NCBI GenBank assembly: GCA_036374795.1 | Contig: DASUTC010000231.1 | Coordinates: forward strand, 1 to 47,419 | Source: Herpetosiphonaceae bacterium | GTDB lineage: Bacteria; Chloroflexota; Chloroflexia; Chloroflexales; Kallotenuaceae | DNA length: 47,419 nt | Direction of reading: 5' to 3' | Part shown: piece by piece, positions 24,184-33,700 of the stretch | Layout: each line of letters begins with the position of its first letter | Position numbering within the stretch: position 1 is the stretch's first letter | Made by a program: the position numbers and the translations under genes | Notes under the pieces: generated by a model | Told to the model about the DNA's origin: nothing | The model's input: the letters and a program-made list of their open reading frames with translations, nothing else | The model's database searches: none

Positions 24184-24927
24184 ATGCCACGCATCACGCC
24201 ACAAGAGTCGCCGGATAAGCGCCCAGTTGCCAGTTGGTCGACGGGCAAAGAGCGGCTCGATAGCGACAAGACCTTTCGCGGCTGGTTCATCGACGTCGGC
24301 CTGGACGACCGGCTCGACGCCGCCGCCACCGCCGCCGGCTGGGAGCAGGGCACCCTGGGCCACCTGGGTGGCAAAACCGGCCTGCATTGGCTGCTGCCCT
24401 CGCCCTGCCCGCTCTATATCCTCATTGAGGGCATCCCCTACACCGCCATGTCGGCGCTCGTGAAGACCGATGTCTCGTACAGCGGCCTCAAAGCCTGCTG
24501 GCCGCCCGACGGCCGCAGCGTCCTCGGCTTCCAGGCGCTGCATCCCGATCTGCTCGCGGCAGGCTATCAGGAGCCAATCCCGTTCTCGGTCAAGTCCACC
24601 TCGACCGACGATCTGCTGGCCGCGTTGCTCAAGCACAATACGATCCTGGATGCCTGCGAGGCCGCCGCGAGCAGAAAAGGGACGCCCCGCACGTTCGAGT
24701 TTTGGGAAGTGGCGCTGCCGCTCGGTCCCGGGGCGAAGGTCACGCGCGGGAAGGAGCTGCAATCGCCGATTAGTCCGATCGTGTGCCTGCATCCCGAACG
24801 GCCCGACACGGCGTACTTGCGCACGCTGCTGGCCCCGAAGCTGGTCGGCGACATCGTGCAAGCGAAGTGGGCGCAGATCACGACCTGGGCGGCGGATCGG
24901 CAGAGTCGGACGAGTGGCGGCGAGTAG
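24184..24927 (+). CDS. Hypothetical protein of mobile-element type
   Basis: The product is 247 aa from the ATG at 24184 with AAAGGA about 12 nt upstream and a strong promoter. The N-terminus (KTFRGWFIDVGLDDRL, then GLHWLLPSPCPLYILIEG) vaguely recalls DUF5895-like proteins from cyanobacterial mobile elements, where a GWFI segment is followed by a beta-rich core, but I am not sure of this. No enzymatic motif, signal peptide or membrane segment is visible. Its promoter equals that of the DNA ligase, suggesting they act in the same process, perhaps DNA replication or recombination of the element. Confidence 0.65.
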   Translation: MPRITPQESPDKRPVASWSTGKERLDSDKTFRGWFIDVGLDDRLDAAATAAGWEQGTLGHLGGKTGLHWLLPSPCPLYILIEGIPYTAMSALVKTDVSYSGLKACWPPDGRSVLGFQALHPDLLAAGYQEPIPFSVKSTSTDDLLAALLKHNTILDACEAAASRKGTPRTFEFWEVALPLGPGAKVTRGKELQSPISPIVCLHPERPDTAYLRTLLAPKLVGDIVQAKWAQITTWAADRQSRTSGGE

Positions 24928-24972
24928 GCTAGGACGGTCCTCGCAGCAGTCGTCAGCTTCTGGAAGCCCCTG

Positions 24973-25779
24973 ATGCCTGATCGTCCACCACCTGAACCAG
25001 CGGACATCGTGTGCGAGCCGGGCGGTGCGAGCTATGATCCCGCTGCGTCGATCCTGGATGACGCACGAGCGGCGGCGCGACGCCCGTGGCCGTACGATAT
25101 GCTGCCGAAAGACTATTTGATCGTCAGCGGACGGTACCAACGATTCCGATCGTCCACCGCGCTGCCTGCGGAACCACGTGAGCGACCTCAACCGACGGTG
25201 CTGTCCGAGCAGGTATCGCTGCATGCCGTGTGCGACCGCGACCAACCGAGCGATCCGCATGGCTCCGCTTCAGACCCAGGACCGACCACCACGCCCACCA
25301 CCCTCCCGCCGCGGAAGCGTCCACCAACCGATCCCAGGCTGCGCAAACGCTCTTTCGCGCTGCGCACCAAGGCAAACACGGTGCGCGCTCAGCATCCAAG
25401 GCAGGCCCGGCTGCTGGACGCGCAGGCGGAGGCGCTGCTGGAGATCATTCCCGACGATGCCCCAGAGCGGGCGCGCAGCACCACACGTCCGCCTGCTCCA
25501 ACCGCTGAGACGGTCGTCGGTCGCGACATCGATCTGATCTGGCTGGCCGGGAAGCGGCGACAGATCGAACGGCTCGCGCACGGGACCGTCGAGGAGCAGG
25601 AGCGGGCGCGCGGGCTGCTGGCGCTGCTCACGCCCGTGTTTCAGGCCGTCGGGGAGCCGCTGCCGATCGTTCCACCGCCAGCCCGGGTCATCGTGCTGGC
25701 CGACCATCACGCGCGAAGCGCGGAGACCCAGGATGTCTATGCCGCCGATTCCACGTCGGAGGCGCAGTGTGCCGCGTAG
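24973..25779 (+). CDS. Hypothetical proline-rich protein
   Basis: The product is 268 aa from the ATG at 24973, 45 nt after the previous stop. The first two thirds are rich in Pro, Arg and Thr and look disordered (TTTPTTLPPRKRPPTDPRLR). The C-terminal third has a helical stretch (DIDLIWLAGKRRQIERLAHG, then QERARGLLALLTPVFQAVG). I recognise no family. Probably expressed from the promoter at 24120. Function unknown. Confidence 0.5.
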   Translation: MPDRPPPEPADIVCEPGGASYDPAASILDDARAAARRPWPYDMLPKDYLIVSGRYQRFRSSTALPAEPRERPQPTVLSEQVSLHAVCDRDQPSDPHGSASDPGPTTTPTTLPPRKRPPTDPRLRKRSFALRTKANTVRAQHPRQARLLDAQAEALLEIIPDDAPERARSTTRPPAPTAETVVGRDIDLIWLAGKRRQIERLAHGTVEEQERARGLLALLTPVFQAVGEPLPIVPPPARVIVLADHHARSAETQDVYAADSTSEAQCAA

Positions 25780-25820
25780 ATGGGCGCGGTCCGTGCCTGA
25801 CCGGCGGCGCGGACCCCGTG

Positions 25821-25849
25821 TTGACAATCGCAAGCCAGACTGGTATATA
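25821..25849 (+). promoter_or_regulatory. Promoter of the CAP-domain gene
   Basis: TTGACA (25821-25826), 17-nt spacer and TATATA (25844-25849) lie 25 nt before the ATG at 25874. The spacer does not carry the ACTGTAA block seen in the other island promoters. Confidence 0.75.
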
Positions 25850-25873
25850 ACCATCCACAACCAAGGGACGACC

Positions 25874-27064
25874 ATGCATGTATTCCACCACACCCTACGG
25901 GCCGTCCGTACCGCCGTTCGTATCGGGCTGCTCGCGTGCGGGACCGCAGCGGTCGCAGCCGGAGCCGCAGCTGTGCCGAACCAGACACCCGCCGTGGCCG
26001 TCGTCTACGTCCCGCTGATCGTGGCGGGGACGGGCGTGAACGTGGCGACGCCGACGCCGACCCTGCCCGCGCTTCCGACCCCAACGCCGGTGGATCGCGC
26101 CGCCTATCAGGCCGAGGTGATCCGCCTGATCACCACCTATCGCATGGACAAGGGCTGCCCGGCGGCGATCGAGCAGCCGATGCTCATGACCGGCACCCAC
26201 ACCTGGAATCAGACGATCGTCGAGACGACCGTCATCGCGCATTCGCCGATGGGCTACTACGGGCAGTTCGGCTACGACAGCACGAACCAGCGCCAGGGGC
26301 CGGTCGAGGTGATCCAGGTCGGCGGGGCCAGCCCGGCGGATGCGGTGCAGGCATGGATCGACCATGCGCCGCACGAGCGGCTGCTGCGCTGGTGCCCGCT
26401 GACCGGCGGGACCTATGAGATCGGCGTGTCGTATCTCGAACCTGGATATTGGGTAGGTGCCATCGGCTGGTGGGACGCGCCGACGGCGACTCCCACGGCG
26501 TCGCCGACCGCGACGGCGACGCCGACCCCAACCGCCGCACCCGAAACGCCAACGCCGACGGCAACGCCAACCGCACCCGCGACGCTCACCACCGCACCAC
26601 CCACGCCGCCTCCCCCCATACTCACCCCGACGCCGATGCCGTCGGCTCCCCCCACGCCGACGGCCACGCCCGTCGATGCCGCTGCGTACCAGGCGGAGCT
26701 GATCCGGCTGATCAACACCTATCGCGCGGAGCAGGGCTGCCCGGTGGCCCGTGAGGAACCGATGCTGATGGCGGGCACCCACGCCTGGAATCAGACAATG
26801 GTCGAGACCGGCGTGCTGGCGCACGCGCCGATGGGCTATGACCAGCAGTTTGGCTACGAGGGCACGAACAACCGGCACGGGCCGGTTGAGCTGATCCGCT
26901 TCGATCCGGGCACGCCAGCCGAGGCGCTGCGCGCCTGGACCGCCGTGTCCGCGGACGAGCGGCTGCTGCGGTGGTGCCCCTTCGCGGGTGGGACCGACGA
27001 GATCGGGGTGTCGTATCTCGAACCTGGGTATTGGGTCGCCGCCATCGGCTGGTGGGATCAGTGA
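25874..27064 (+). CDS. Secreted protein with two CAP/SCP-like domains
   Basis: The product is 396 aa. The ATG at 25874 has AAGGGA upstream and opens a signal peptide (VRIGLLACGTAAVAAGAAAV). Two copies of a domain of about 130 residues follow at roughly 72-195 and 270-396, joined by a Thr/Pro linker (TPTPTAAPETPTPT). Each starts AAYQAE(V/L)IRLI(T/N)TYR and ends ISYLEPGYWV-like GVSYLEPGYWV(G/A)AIGWWD. This is the plan of CAP (SCP/PR-1) extracellular domains. The role of bacterial CAP proteins is mostly unknown. The copies are very similar, so a recent internal duplication is likely. The next gene starts 11 nt after the stop, so they form an operon. Confidence 0.8.
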   Translation: MHVFHHTLRAVRTAVRIGLLACGTAAVAAGAAAVPNQTPAVAVVYVPLIVAGTGVNVATPTPTLPALPTPTPVDRAAYQAEVIRLITTYRMDKGCPAAIEQPMLMTGTHTWNQTIVETTVIAHSPMGYYGQFGYDSTNQRQGPVEVIQVGGASPADAVQAWIDHAPHERLLRWCPLTGGTYEIGVSYLEPGYWVGAIGWWDAPTATPTASPTATATPTPTAAPETPTPTATPTAPATLTTAPPTPPPPILTPTPMPSAPPTPTATPVDAAAYQAELIRLINTYRAEQGCPVAREEPMLMAGTHAWNQTMVETGVLAHAPMGYDQQFGYEGTNNRHGPVELIRFDPGTPAEALRAWTAVSADERLLRWCPFAGGTDEIGVSYLEPGYWVAAIGWWDQ

Positions 27065-27074
27065 GGAGCTTTGC

Positions 27075-28022
27075 ATGACCGAATCAGGAGGCCACCTCCG
27101 CGTGCGCGTACGCCTGCCGGAGCTGATCGCCGCGGCGCAGGCGCAGTGGGGCCGGGTGCGGACGCGGCGGCCCGTGACGCCGATGCAGGTGCGCACAGGC
27201 GTGCAGGCGCATCAGGCGACGATCGAGGCGTACCTGGACGACAGCGCCGCCAAGGTTCGCTTCGAGATGCTGGCCCGCCTGTGCTGGTTTTTCGGCTGTC
27301 CGATCGACTCGCTGCTCGGCGTTGAGCAGGACGGACGCGCGCCGGCCCCCGTCGTGATCGGCCGCGCGACGATGCCGGAGCAGTTCCCGCCTGCCGGCAG
27401 CGGCGCGATTCGCGTGCTGAACTTCATGCCCGGCGAGGTCGCGCTGCACGTGCCGGGCGTGCGCGCGGCGACCGATTGGCATCGGGAGGCCGTGCTGCAG
27501 CTGGCCGCCGGTGGGCAGACCGGGGTCGGGCGGCAGACGCTTACGACGCTCCTGACGGTGCTGGGCCTGGCGCGCGTGAGCCAGTTGGTGGAGGTCCAGT
27601 GCGATCTCGATGCCGCCGACCCATCGGCGACCAAGCTCGCCGATGCGATTCGGATCATTGAGCCGCGCCCGACATGGCTGGCGCACTGGGAGGAGACCGT
27701 GCAGCAGTGGCGGGGCCTGGCGGAGCAGACGCCCGCTCCCGGTGCCGTGACGCCGGTGGACCTGGCCGCCCTGCGGTATCTCGCGCGGCAGTGGCAGCCG
27801 ACCATGCTGGGGCGGCTCGATCTCCTGGCGGCGGGGCTCGGTATCCGCCGGAGCTTCCTGCGCGCGATACTGGAGCAGCAGGTCCACCCGGAGATCAGCC
27901 CCAACGATCTCCCGCCCCCGGTCCAGCGGTTCCTGGACGACGTTGCCCCGATCGACTGGCATGCCCAGGCGGCGGCGGACGCGGAGCAGGCGTATCAAGA
28001 ACACCGCTCGCGCACCACCTGA
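27075..28022 (+). CDS. XRE-like helix-turn-helix regulator
   Basis: The product is 315 aa from the ATG at 27075 with GAGGAG 8 nt upstream. Residues 5-75 form a Cro/C1-type helix-turn-helix (VTPMQVRTGVQAHQATIEAY, then MLARLCWFFGCPIDSLLG). The remaining 240 residues are helical and unrecognised; there is no NTPase or peptidase motif. It is co-transcribed with the CAP gene and converges on drmC, the stops being only 3 nt apart, with no terminator visible between them. It could be a regulator of the island or of DISARM, which is inference. Confidence 0.7.
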   Translation: MTESGGHLRVRVRLPELIAAAQAQWGRVRTRRPVTPMQVRTGVQAHQATIEAYLDDSAAKVRFEMLARLCWFFGCPIDSLLGVEQDGRAPAPVVIGRATMPEQFPPAGSGAIRVLNFMPGEVALHVPGVRAATDWHREAVLQLAAGGQTGVGRQTLTTLLTVLGLARVSQLVEVQCDLDAADPSATKLADAIRIIEPRPTWLAHWEETVQQWRGLAEQTPAPGAVTPVDLAALRYLARQWQPTMLGRLDLLAAGLGIRRSFLRAILEQQVHPEISPNDLPPPVQRFLDDVAPIDWHAQAAADAEQAYQEHRSRTT

Positions 28023-28025
28023 GCC

Positions 28026-28835
28026 TCAGTCACGCGCGAGCGGTTCGAGCACCTGGGATTGCACCAGGTGCCGCCAGTGCGCGGCCACCTGTTGCGGCAC
28101 GGGGCCGCCGCGCACCAGCACCCCCAGCTCCATGTTGAGATTCAGCGCGTAGTGTGTGAGGTTGGCGCTCGACACGTAGGCCAGCGTGCCATCCGCGACG
28201 GCGCACTTGGCGTGGAGCGCGCCGGTCTTGCCGCTCGCGTCCTGCGGTCGCCGGTCGCGCGGCCAGCGCAGCACCGTCGCGCGGTCGACCACCTGCGCGC
28301 CCAGCGCGGCCAGCCCGTCGTAGGCGATCTTCCCGGCGCTCGCCTGGGGCGACTCGACGATCAGCCAGAGGCGCGCGCCCCGGTTTGCCGCCCGCGCCAG
28401 CGCCAGCCCGATCTCCGGCACGTCGTAGACCGCGAAGGCCACGATGATCAGCTCGTGCCGCGCCGCGTCGATCACCTGCTGGAGCGCCTGGGCCGTGCGG
28501 CGGAGCGGGATCGGGCTGGCCGGGCCGGTCCAGACCAGCTCGACCTGCTGCTGGGCCTGCACCTGGGCGGCGGTCGCCGCGGCGGACTCCAGCGCCAGCG
28601 CCAGGCTCTCCGGCGTGACCGCGGGTGCCGCCTGCTGCCAGGTCGCGATCAGCCCGGCCAGGGTGTTCCGGGCGTGCGGCGTGCCGGCGGCCTGCTGCGC
28701 GCGGGCCAGCAGCGTGCTCCACGCGCCCGGCGGGACCGTCCGCAGCGCGGCGGCGACCTGGCCGATCACCGGCGCGGGCAGCTCGAGCGCCAGGGTCGTC
28801 AGCGCGGCGAGCAGGGCCGGCGGCGGCGCGCTCAT
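28026..28835 (-). CDS. drmC: DISARM phospholipase D-like protein DrmC
   Basis: The product is 269 aa. It has one HKD motif, LHAKCAVAD (about residue 205), followed by SSANLTHYALNLNMELGVLV, the pattern of PLD-family nucleases/phospholipases, and an upstream IIVAFAVYDVPEIGLAL strand-helix segment. In DISARM systems DrmC is a PLD-like component whose contribution to defence can be dispensable. Its ATG overlaps the drmB stop by 4 nt (ATGA), typical translational coupling. Last gene of the drmA-B-C operon; it ends 3 nt from the convergent regulator gene. Confidence 0.9.
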   Translation of the reverse strand: MSAPPPALLAALTTLALELPAPVIGQVAAALRTVPPGAWSTLLARAQQAAGTPHARNTLAGLIATWQQAAPAVTPESLALALESAAATAAQVQAQQQVELVWTGPASPIPLRRTAQALQQVIDAARHELIIVAFAVYDVPEIGLALARAANRGARLWLIVESPQASAGKIAYDGLAALGAQVVDRATVLRWPRDRRPQDASGKTGALHAKCAVADGTLAYVSSANLTHYALNLNMELGVLVRGGPVPQQVAAHWRHLVQSQVLEPLARD

Positions 28836-30688
28836 GCGATCCCCGGAAAGAACGCCAGCGCGCCGGTGTCGAGCGTCGGCACCAGCAGCGTCCGGTCCAG
28901 AAATTTATTGCCGCGCTCGCACGAGGTTTCGGGCGCGTGCAGACAGGCGTGGCAGGCCGCGCCCTGGACCACCTGCGCGTCCAGCAGCGGCGTATGCTCC
29001 GCGCAGAGCGGGTCGGAGGTACACAGCCGCATCGCGCTCAGCGCGGCGTCGAGATGGCGGCCCAGCTCGCCGGGCGATCCCAGGCTGACCAGCCCGCCGA
29101 GCGTGCCCTCGCTGTCCGGCGCGGCGGTGTAGAGCAGCAGGCCGGCCATCGGGCCGTCCTCGGCGGTCGGCGGCAGGGCATAGATCCGCTCGCGGATGCT
29201 CGCCAGCGTGTAGCCGCATTCGAGCGCCAGCTGGCGTATCAGCGCGTGGCTCAGCGAGTGCAGCAGCACATAGCGCAGGCCCGGATACGGCACCGTCGGG
29301 TCCAGGCGGCGGCGCCGCCGCCACTGCCGGTGCGCCTGGGCAAAGGCCCGGTCGCGCTCGGCCAGCGCTGGCCGCGCGCGCAGCCACTCCATGATCGCGT
29401 CCTCCCGGAACTGAAGAAACAGACCCTCGCCATGCACTTCGGTCGCCGGCACCCAGGTCGGCGCTTTGCGGGCGAGCGGCGCCCGCGTCTGCTCCGGCAG
29501 CTCCAGCGCCTCCTCGAAGTCGCCCGGCGAGGCGATGCGCGTAAAGCCGAGCAGCGCGCTGACCTCGCGCAGCCGCTCGACCAGCACCACCCGCTCGATC
29601 ACGCCGGCATACGCCGACGGCGGCGGCACCTCGACGACCTGAAAGTGGGGCAGGCTGGGCGCGGCCTGCGGCGCGGTCAGCACCTGCCACTCCGGCGCTT
29701 TGAGCGCGCGCGGCTCGGACGCTGGGCCCGCTCCGCTGCGCTTCCGCTCGATCGCCGCCCACACGTCACCCGCGCCGTAGTCGATGAGCTGCGGCAGGTT
29801 GCCGAGCTGCATCAGCAGCTCGACGTTCTGCTGATTGACCAGCTTATCCAGCACATGCCAGTGCGCCTCGACGAGCTGGCCGAGCCGATCGACCGCCACG
29901 GGCACCGAGAGCGCCGTGAGCGTGATGCCGAACCAGCTATTGGACGCGCCCAGCAGGATCGTCTTGAGCGGCTGCGCGCAGCCGGTCTCGGCGAAATCGC
30001 GCAGATGCGGGCGGCGGCCCCGGCAGGCGGGTAGATTCTGCTGTGCCTCCTCGCCGAAGGCATCCGACATGCGTCGGCGAGCGCCGCAGCCGGCGCACTC
30101 CACGTCGATCTCCGCCGCCTCGCCGGAGGCCCCCAGCTCCTTCAGGCGCAGCGGGCCGTTGCACGCCTGCGCGCCCCGGTGGACGAAGAAGCGCCAGGGA
30201 AAGTCGTCCAGGTGGCCGTGCTCGCAGGCGACCAGAAAGCGCGCGGGCAGGACCGCGGGCGGCGCGCCGGGCCGGGCGCAATTGCTGTGGATGTAGCGCG
30301 TGCGCTCCGGGCGGGCCAGATCGGTCTTGAGCTGAACGAGGCCGGAGTCGAGCGGTGCCAGCAGGCGGCAGTAGGGGCACAGCAGCCAGCGCGGAAAGGT
30401 CGCGACGGGTACGCCGACCTGCGGCGGCTGCGCGAAGGGATTGGCCGTCGGCGGCGTGGTGTCGCGCGGCGGTCCGAGCAGCCGCTCCACCTGCTGGCCC
30501 AGCTCGCGCTGCACCGCCGTCAGCAGGCGATCCTCGCCAATCTCTTGCGCGCGCCGGGTATCCCAGTCGTCCAGGCCCATGATCATCACCGACAGGTGGG
30601 GCAGGTCGATCACCGCGCCGACGCCAAAGGTATGCAGCAGCTGGCTGGGTCGCACCTCGCCGACGGAATATTTCTCGAATATGGTCAT
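28832..30688 (-). CDS. drmB: DISARM protein DrmB (DUF1998)
   Basis: The product is 618 aa. It begins GEVRPSQLLHTFGVGAVIDL, a hallmark of DrmB, and has several Cys pairs likely to bind zinc (CPYCRLL with NCARP, CAGCGARRR). The C-terminal DUF1998 domain ends CHACLHAPETSCERGNKFLD. DrmB is reported to form a complex with the helicase DrmA that recognises and processes incoming phage DNA. The start is 12 nt after the drmA stop, and the gene overlaps drmC by 4 nt. Length and motifs look complete. Confidence 0.9.
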   Translation of the reverse strand: MTIFEKYSVGEVRPSQLLHTFGVGAVIDLPHLSVMIMGLDDWDTRRAQEIGEDRLLTAVQRELGQQVERLLGPPRDTTPPTANPFAQPPQVGVPVATFPRWLLCPYCRLLAPLDSGLVQLKTDLARPERTRYIHSNCARPGAPPAVLPARFLVACEHGHLDDFPWRFFVHRGAQACNGPLRLKELGASGEAAEIDVECAGCGARRRMSDAFGEEAQQNLPACRGRRPHLRDFAETGCAQPLKTILLGASNSWFGITLTALSVPVAVDRLGQLVEAHWHVLDKLVNQQNVELLMQLGNLPQLIDYGAGDVWAAIERKRSGAGPASEPRALKAPEWQVLTAPQAAPSLPHFQVVEVPPPSAYAGVIERVVLVERLREVSALLGFTRIASPGDFEEALELPEQTRAPLARKAPTWVPATEVHGEGLFLQFREDAIMEWLRARPALAERDRAFAQAHRQWRRRRRLDPTVPYPGLRYVLLHSLSHALIRQLALECGYTLASIRERIYALPPTAEDGPMAGLLLYTAAPDSEGTLGGLVSLGSPGELGRHLDAALSAMRLCTSDPLCAEHTPLLDAQVVQGAACHACLHAPETSCERGNKFLDRTLLVPTLDTGALAFFPGIA

Positions 30689-30700
30689 CTCGCGTCCTCT

Positions 30701-33700
30701 CTACTGCGACGGCTGCGGCTGCTCGGCGCTGGGATCGGGCACCAGCGCGGCGACAAAGGGCGGCTCCTCCTCGCTGCTCAGGCCGCGCTCGTCGAGGATC
30801 AGATCGACCGTCGGCTCGACCTCGCGCAGCGAGTTGAGGCAGGTGAAGGTCTGCCAGGGGCCTTCTTCCGGGCGGTGGAGCAGCCCGACGGTCAGGCCGT
30901 CGCGCTGGCTGCGATAGCCCAGCGTGCGACCGCCGGCACTGCGCTGGGCCTCCTGCTCCCACGCATCCACGCGCTGCTTGAGCGCCTGCTCGATGAGCGC
31001 GGCGGTCGTCTGCCGGGTCGTCACCAGCGCGGCGCGCCGGGCAATCGCCGTCATCGCCGTCGTGATATACGGGTGGCTGCGCTCGATGCGTCCGGCGCGG
31101 TTATTGGCGTTGAACTCCATGCCGAGCAGCCGGACATACGCCACCAGCAGCGCCGAGAGGCCGCGATCGATCGCGCGGGCCGCGAAGGGCGTGACCGAGA
31201 GCGCCTCGACGTGCTGGTAGAAGGTGGCGTGGTAGTGCTCGAAGCGCTCGTAGTGGCTGAGGTCGCGCGGGCGGGTCCAGTTATACACCGTGCAGACCAG
31301 GCCCGGCGTCGCGCGTCCGACGCGGCTGGTGGCCTGGATGTACTCCGCCGTGGTCTTGGGCTGCCCGGCCACGACCATCAGGCCCAGGCGGCTCACGTCG
31401 ACGCCGACGGCGATCATATTGGTCGCCAGCAGCACATCCAGCGGTCGCGGCAGATCGACGGCGCGCCCCGCCTTGCGTGCCTGCGTCCGCTGCGCCTCGA
31501 TCGCCGGATCGAAGGGCGTCTCCAGCAGATTCAGCACGCGGGGAATATCGGTCGAGCCTTTGCGCGAGGTCAGCTCTTCGAGCAGCAGCCCGCTGCGCTT
31601 GGCGAGGCCGCGCTGGTCGGTCTTGGCGAGCCGCGAGCGCACGTCGTCTTCGACCAGCCGCCGCATGCCGCCCAGCTCGCGCATGGCGTTGAAGTAGCCG
31701 ACCAGCGTCATGTACGGGTCCGCCGCTCTGCCGTAGCGCTCGTAGAGCCGCTGGCTGGCCGCGAGATAGGCGACATACACGCGGATCAGCACGGCCTTGA
31801 GCCGCTTGCCCGACGCGCAGATCCCGATGTATTTCCGCCCGGGCGTGTCCGGGCCGGGCGCGCGCTGCGTCGCAAAGAAGTTGTCGCCGGCATCCAGGCC
31901 CTGCGGCGGGAAGACCGCGACCGTGTGCAGGAAGAGCGCCTGCATCTGGTCCGCCGCCCGCCGGATCGTCGCGGTCGAGGCGATCACCTTAGGCCGCACG
32001 CGCATGCCGCCGACCTCCCAGGACGACAGGTGATCGACGCCGGTTTCGTACAGCCCGACCAGCGTGCCGAGTGGGCCGCTGATCAGGTGCAGCTCGTCCT
32101 GAATGATCAGGTCCGGCGGACGCAGCGGGCCGTGCGGTCGGGTCTGCGCGGCGGGCAGCCCATCCTTGGCCGGGTGGCGATCGGCGTCCGCGATCTCCGG
32201 CGAGCGAAAGCCGTGCCGCTCGCAATAGCCGTCGACCTGGCCGAAGAGCATCTGGACCGGCCCTTTCCAGGGCATCTGCGCGAACTTATCGACGGTGGCG
32301 ATCAGCAGCGCGGGCAGGCGGCGGTAGATCTCTTCATCGACGACCAGCACCGGCAACCCCTCGCCGGGAGCCTGCCGCTGGCTGAAGGGGCAGTCGCCGA
32401 GCTTGTCGCCACAGTAGAGCAGCGTGCGGCCAGCCGTCTTGTTGACCACGACATGCTTGCCGGGGTCGATCGCGGTGCCGCACCAGGGGCAGTGGGTGAG
32501 CTGATGGGGCGAGCCGCTGCCGCCGAAGGCGCTGGGCTGGCCGCCGTCGCGCTTGAGCGCCTCGGCGCTGCGCTCAGTGGTATTGGGCGTGGTGCGCTCG
32601 CCGACCCACAGCCCGATGCGGAAGGGTGTGGTGCCCCAGCGGTGATCGCCCTGGGCAACGGCAGCGCGCCGGATCGTCTCGCAGGCGCAGATCAGCGCGG
32701 TGGCCCGCTGGAACTGCTGGAGCGTCAGCAGGCGCAGCGTGTAGCGCATCAGCACCGCGACGCCCTCCAGGCCGGAGCGACCGGCGACCACGCCCTGCAA
32801 GCGCCGGATGCCCAGCGTGTAGGCCGTCAGGCCGAGATACGCCTCGGTCTTGCCGCCGCCGGTGGGAAACCAGAGCAGATCGGCCAGCGCGTCGCCGTCG
32901 CCGGTGCGGTCGGGATGGCGCAGATCGGTCAGCGCCGGGAGATTGATCAGGATAAAGGCCAGCTGGAAGAGCCGCCACGAGCGCTGCGTCGGCACGTCAA
33001 GCTCCTCAATCGTGGCGGCGCGCCCCCGCCTGCGCTCCTCGGCCCAGCGCGTATGGACGCGCTGCTGCCACATGGCGCGGTTCATGAAGCGAAACGCCTC
33101 CGCCGCCTGCTCGTCGGCATCCAGCAGCGCGATCCCCGCCGCAATCCGGTCGCGGGCCAGCATGCAGCGGTCGAGCACCTCCTCGGCGACAGGCGCGTAC
33201 TCGGCCAGGCCCTCCGCAGGGTCGCCGATGCGTGTCCGCTGCCGGGCGATCCAGCGCGTATACGCGGCGATCAGCGGCTCAAGCGCGGCAGAGAAGCCAC
33301 CACGCGGCAGCTCGGCGAGCGCGCGCATGTCCAGCTCGACGCGGGCGATCTCCGGAATCTCGTCCGCCGTCGGGCTGATGGTGGGGCCGACCTCGTAGCT
33401 GGGCACGACGCGCGTCACGATCGCGGTGGCGCAGGTGGGATCGGCAGGCCAGAGCTGGGCATGGACGGCCACGCCGTGACCGACGGCAAACTCGACCTCG
33501 TGGCGGTAGAGCATCGCCATCGCCTGGTCTTCGGCGGCGGCGACGGCATCCGCGGCGGGCGGGCGGCGCAGATCGGCACGTCGGCGGAAGATCGGCGCGC
33601 CATCCGGCGCGGCGACGCGCAGCTCCGGCTGGAAGATCCAGGCGGTATCCCGGCTGCGCTCCGGCTCGTCCTGCTCGTTGATCAGAAAGACCGTCACGCT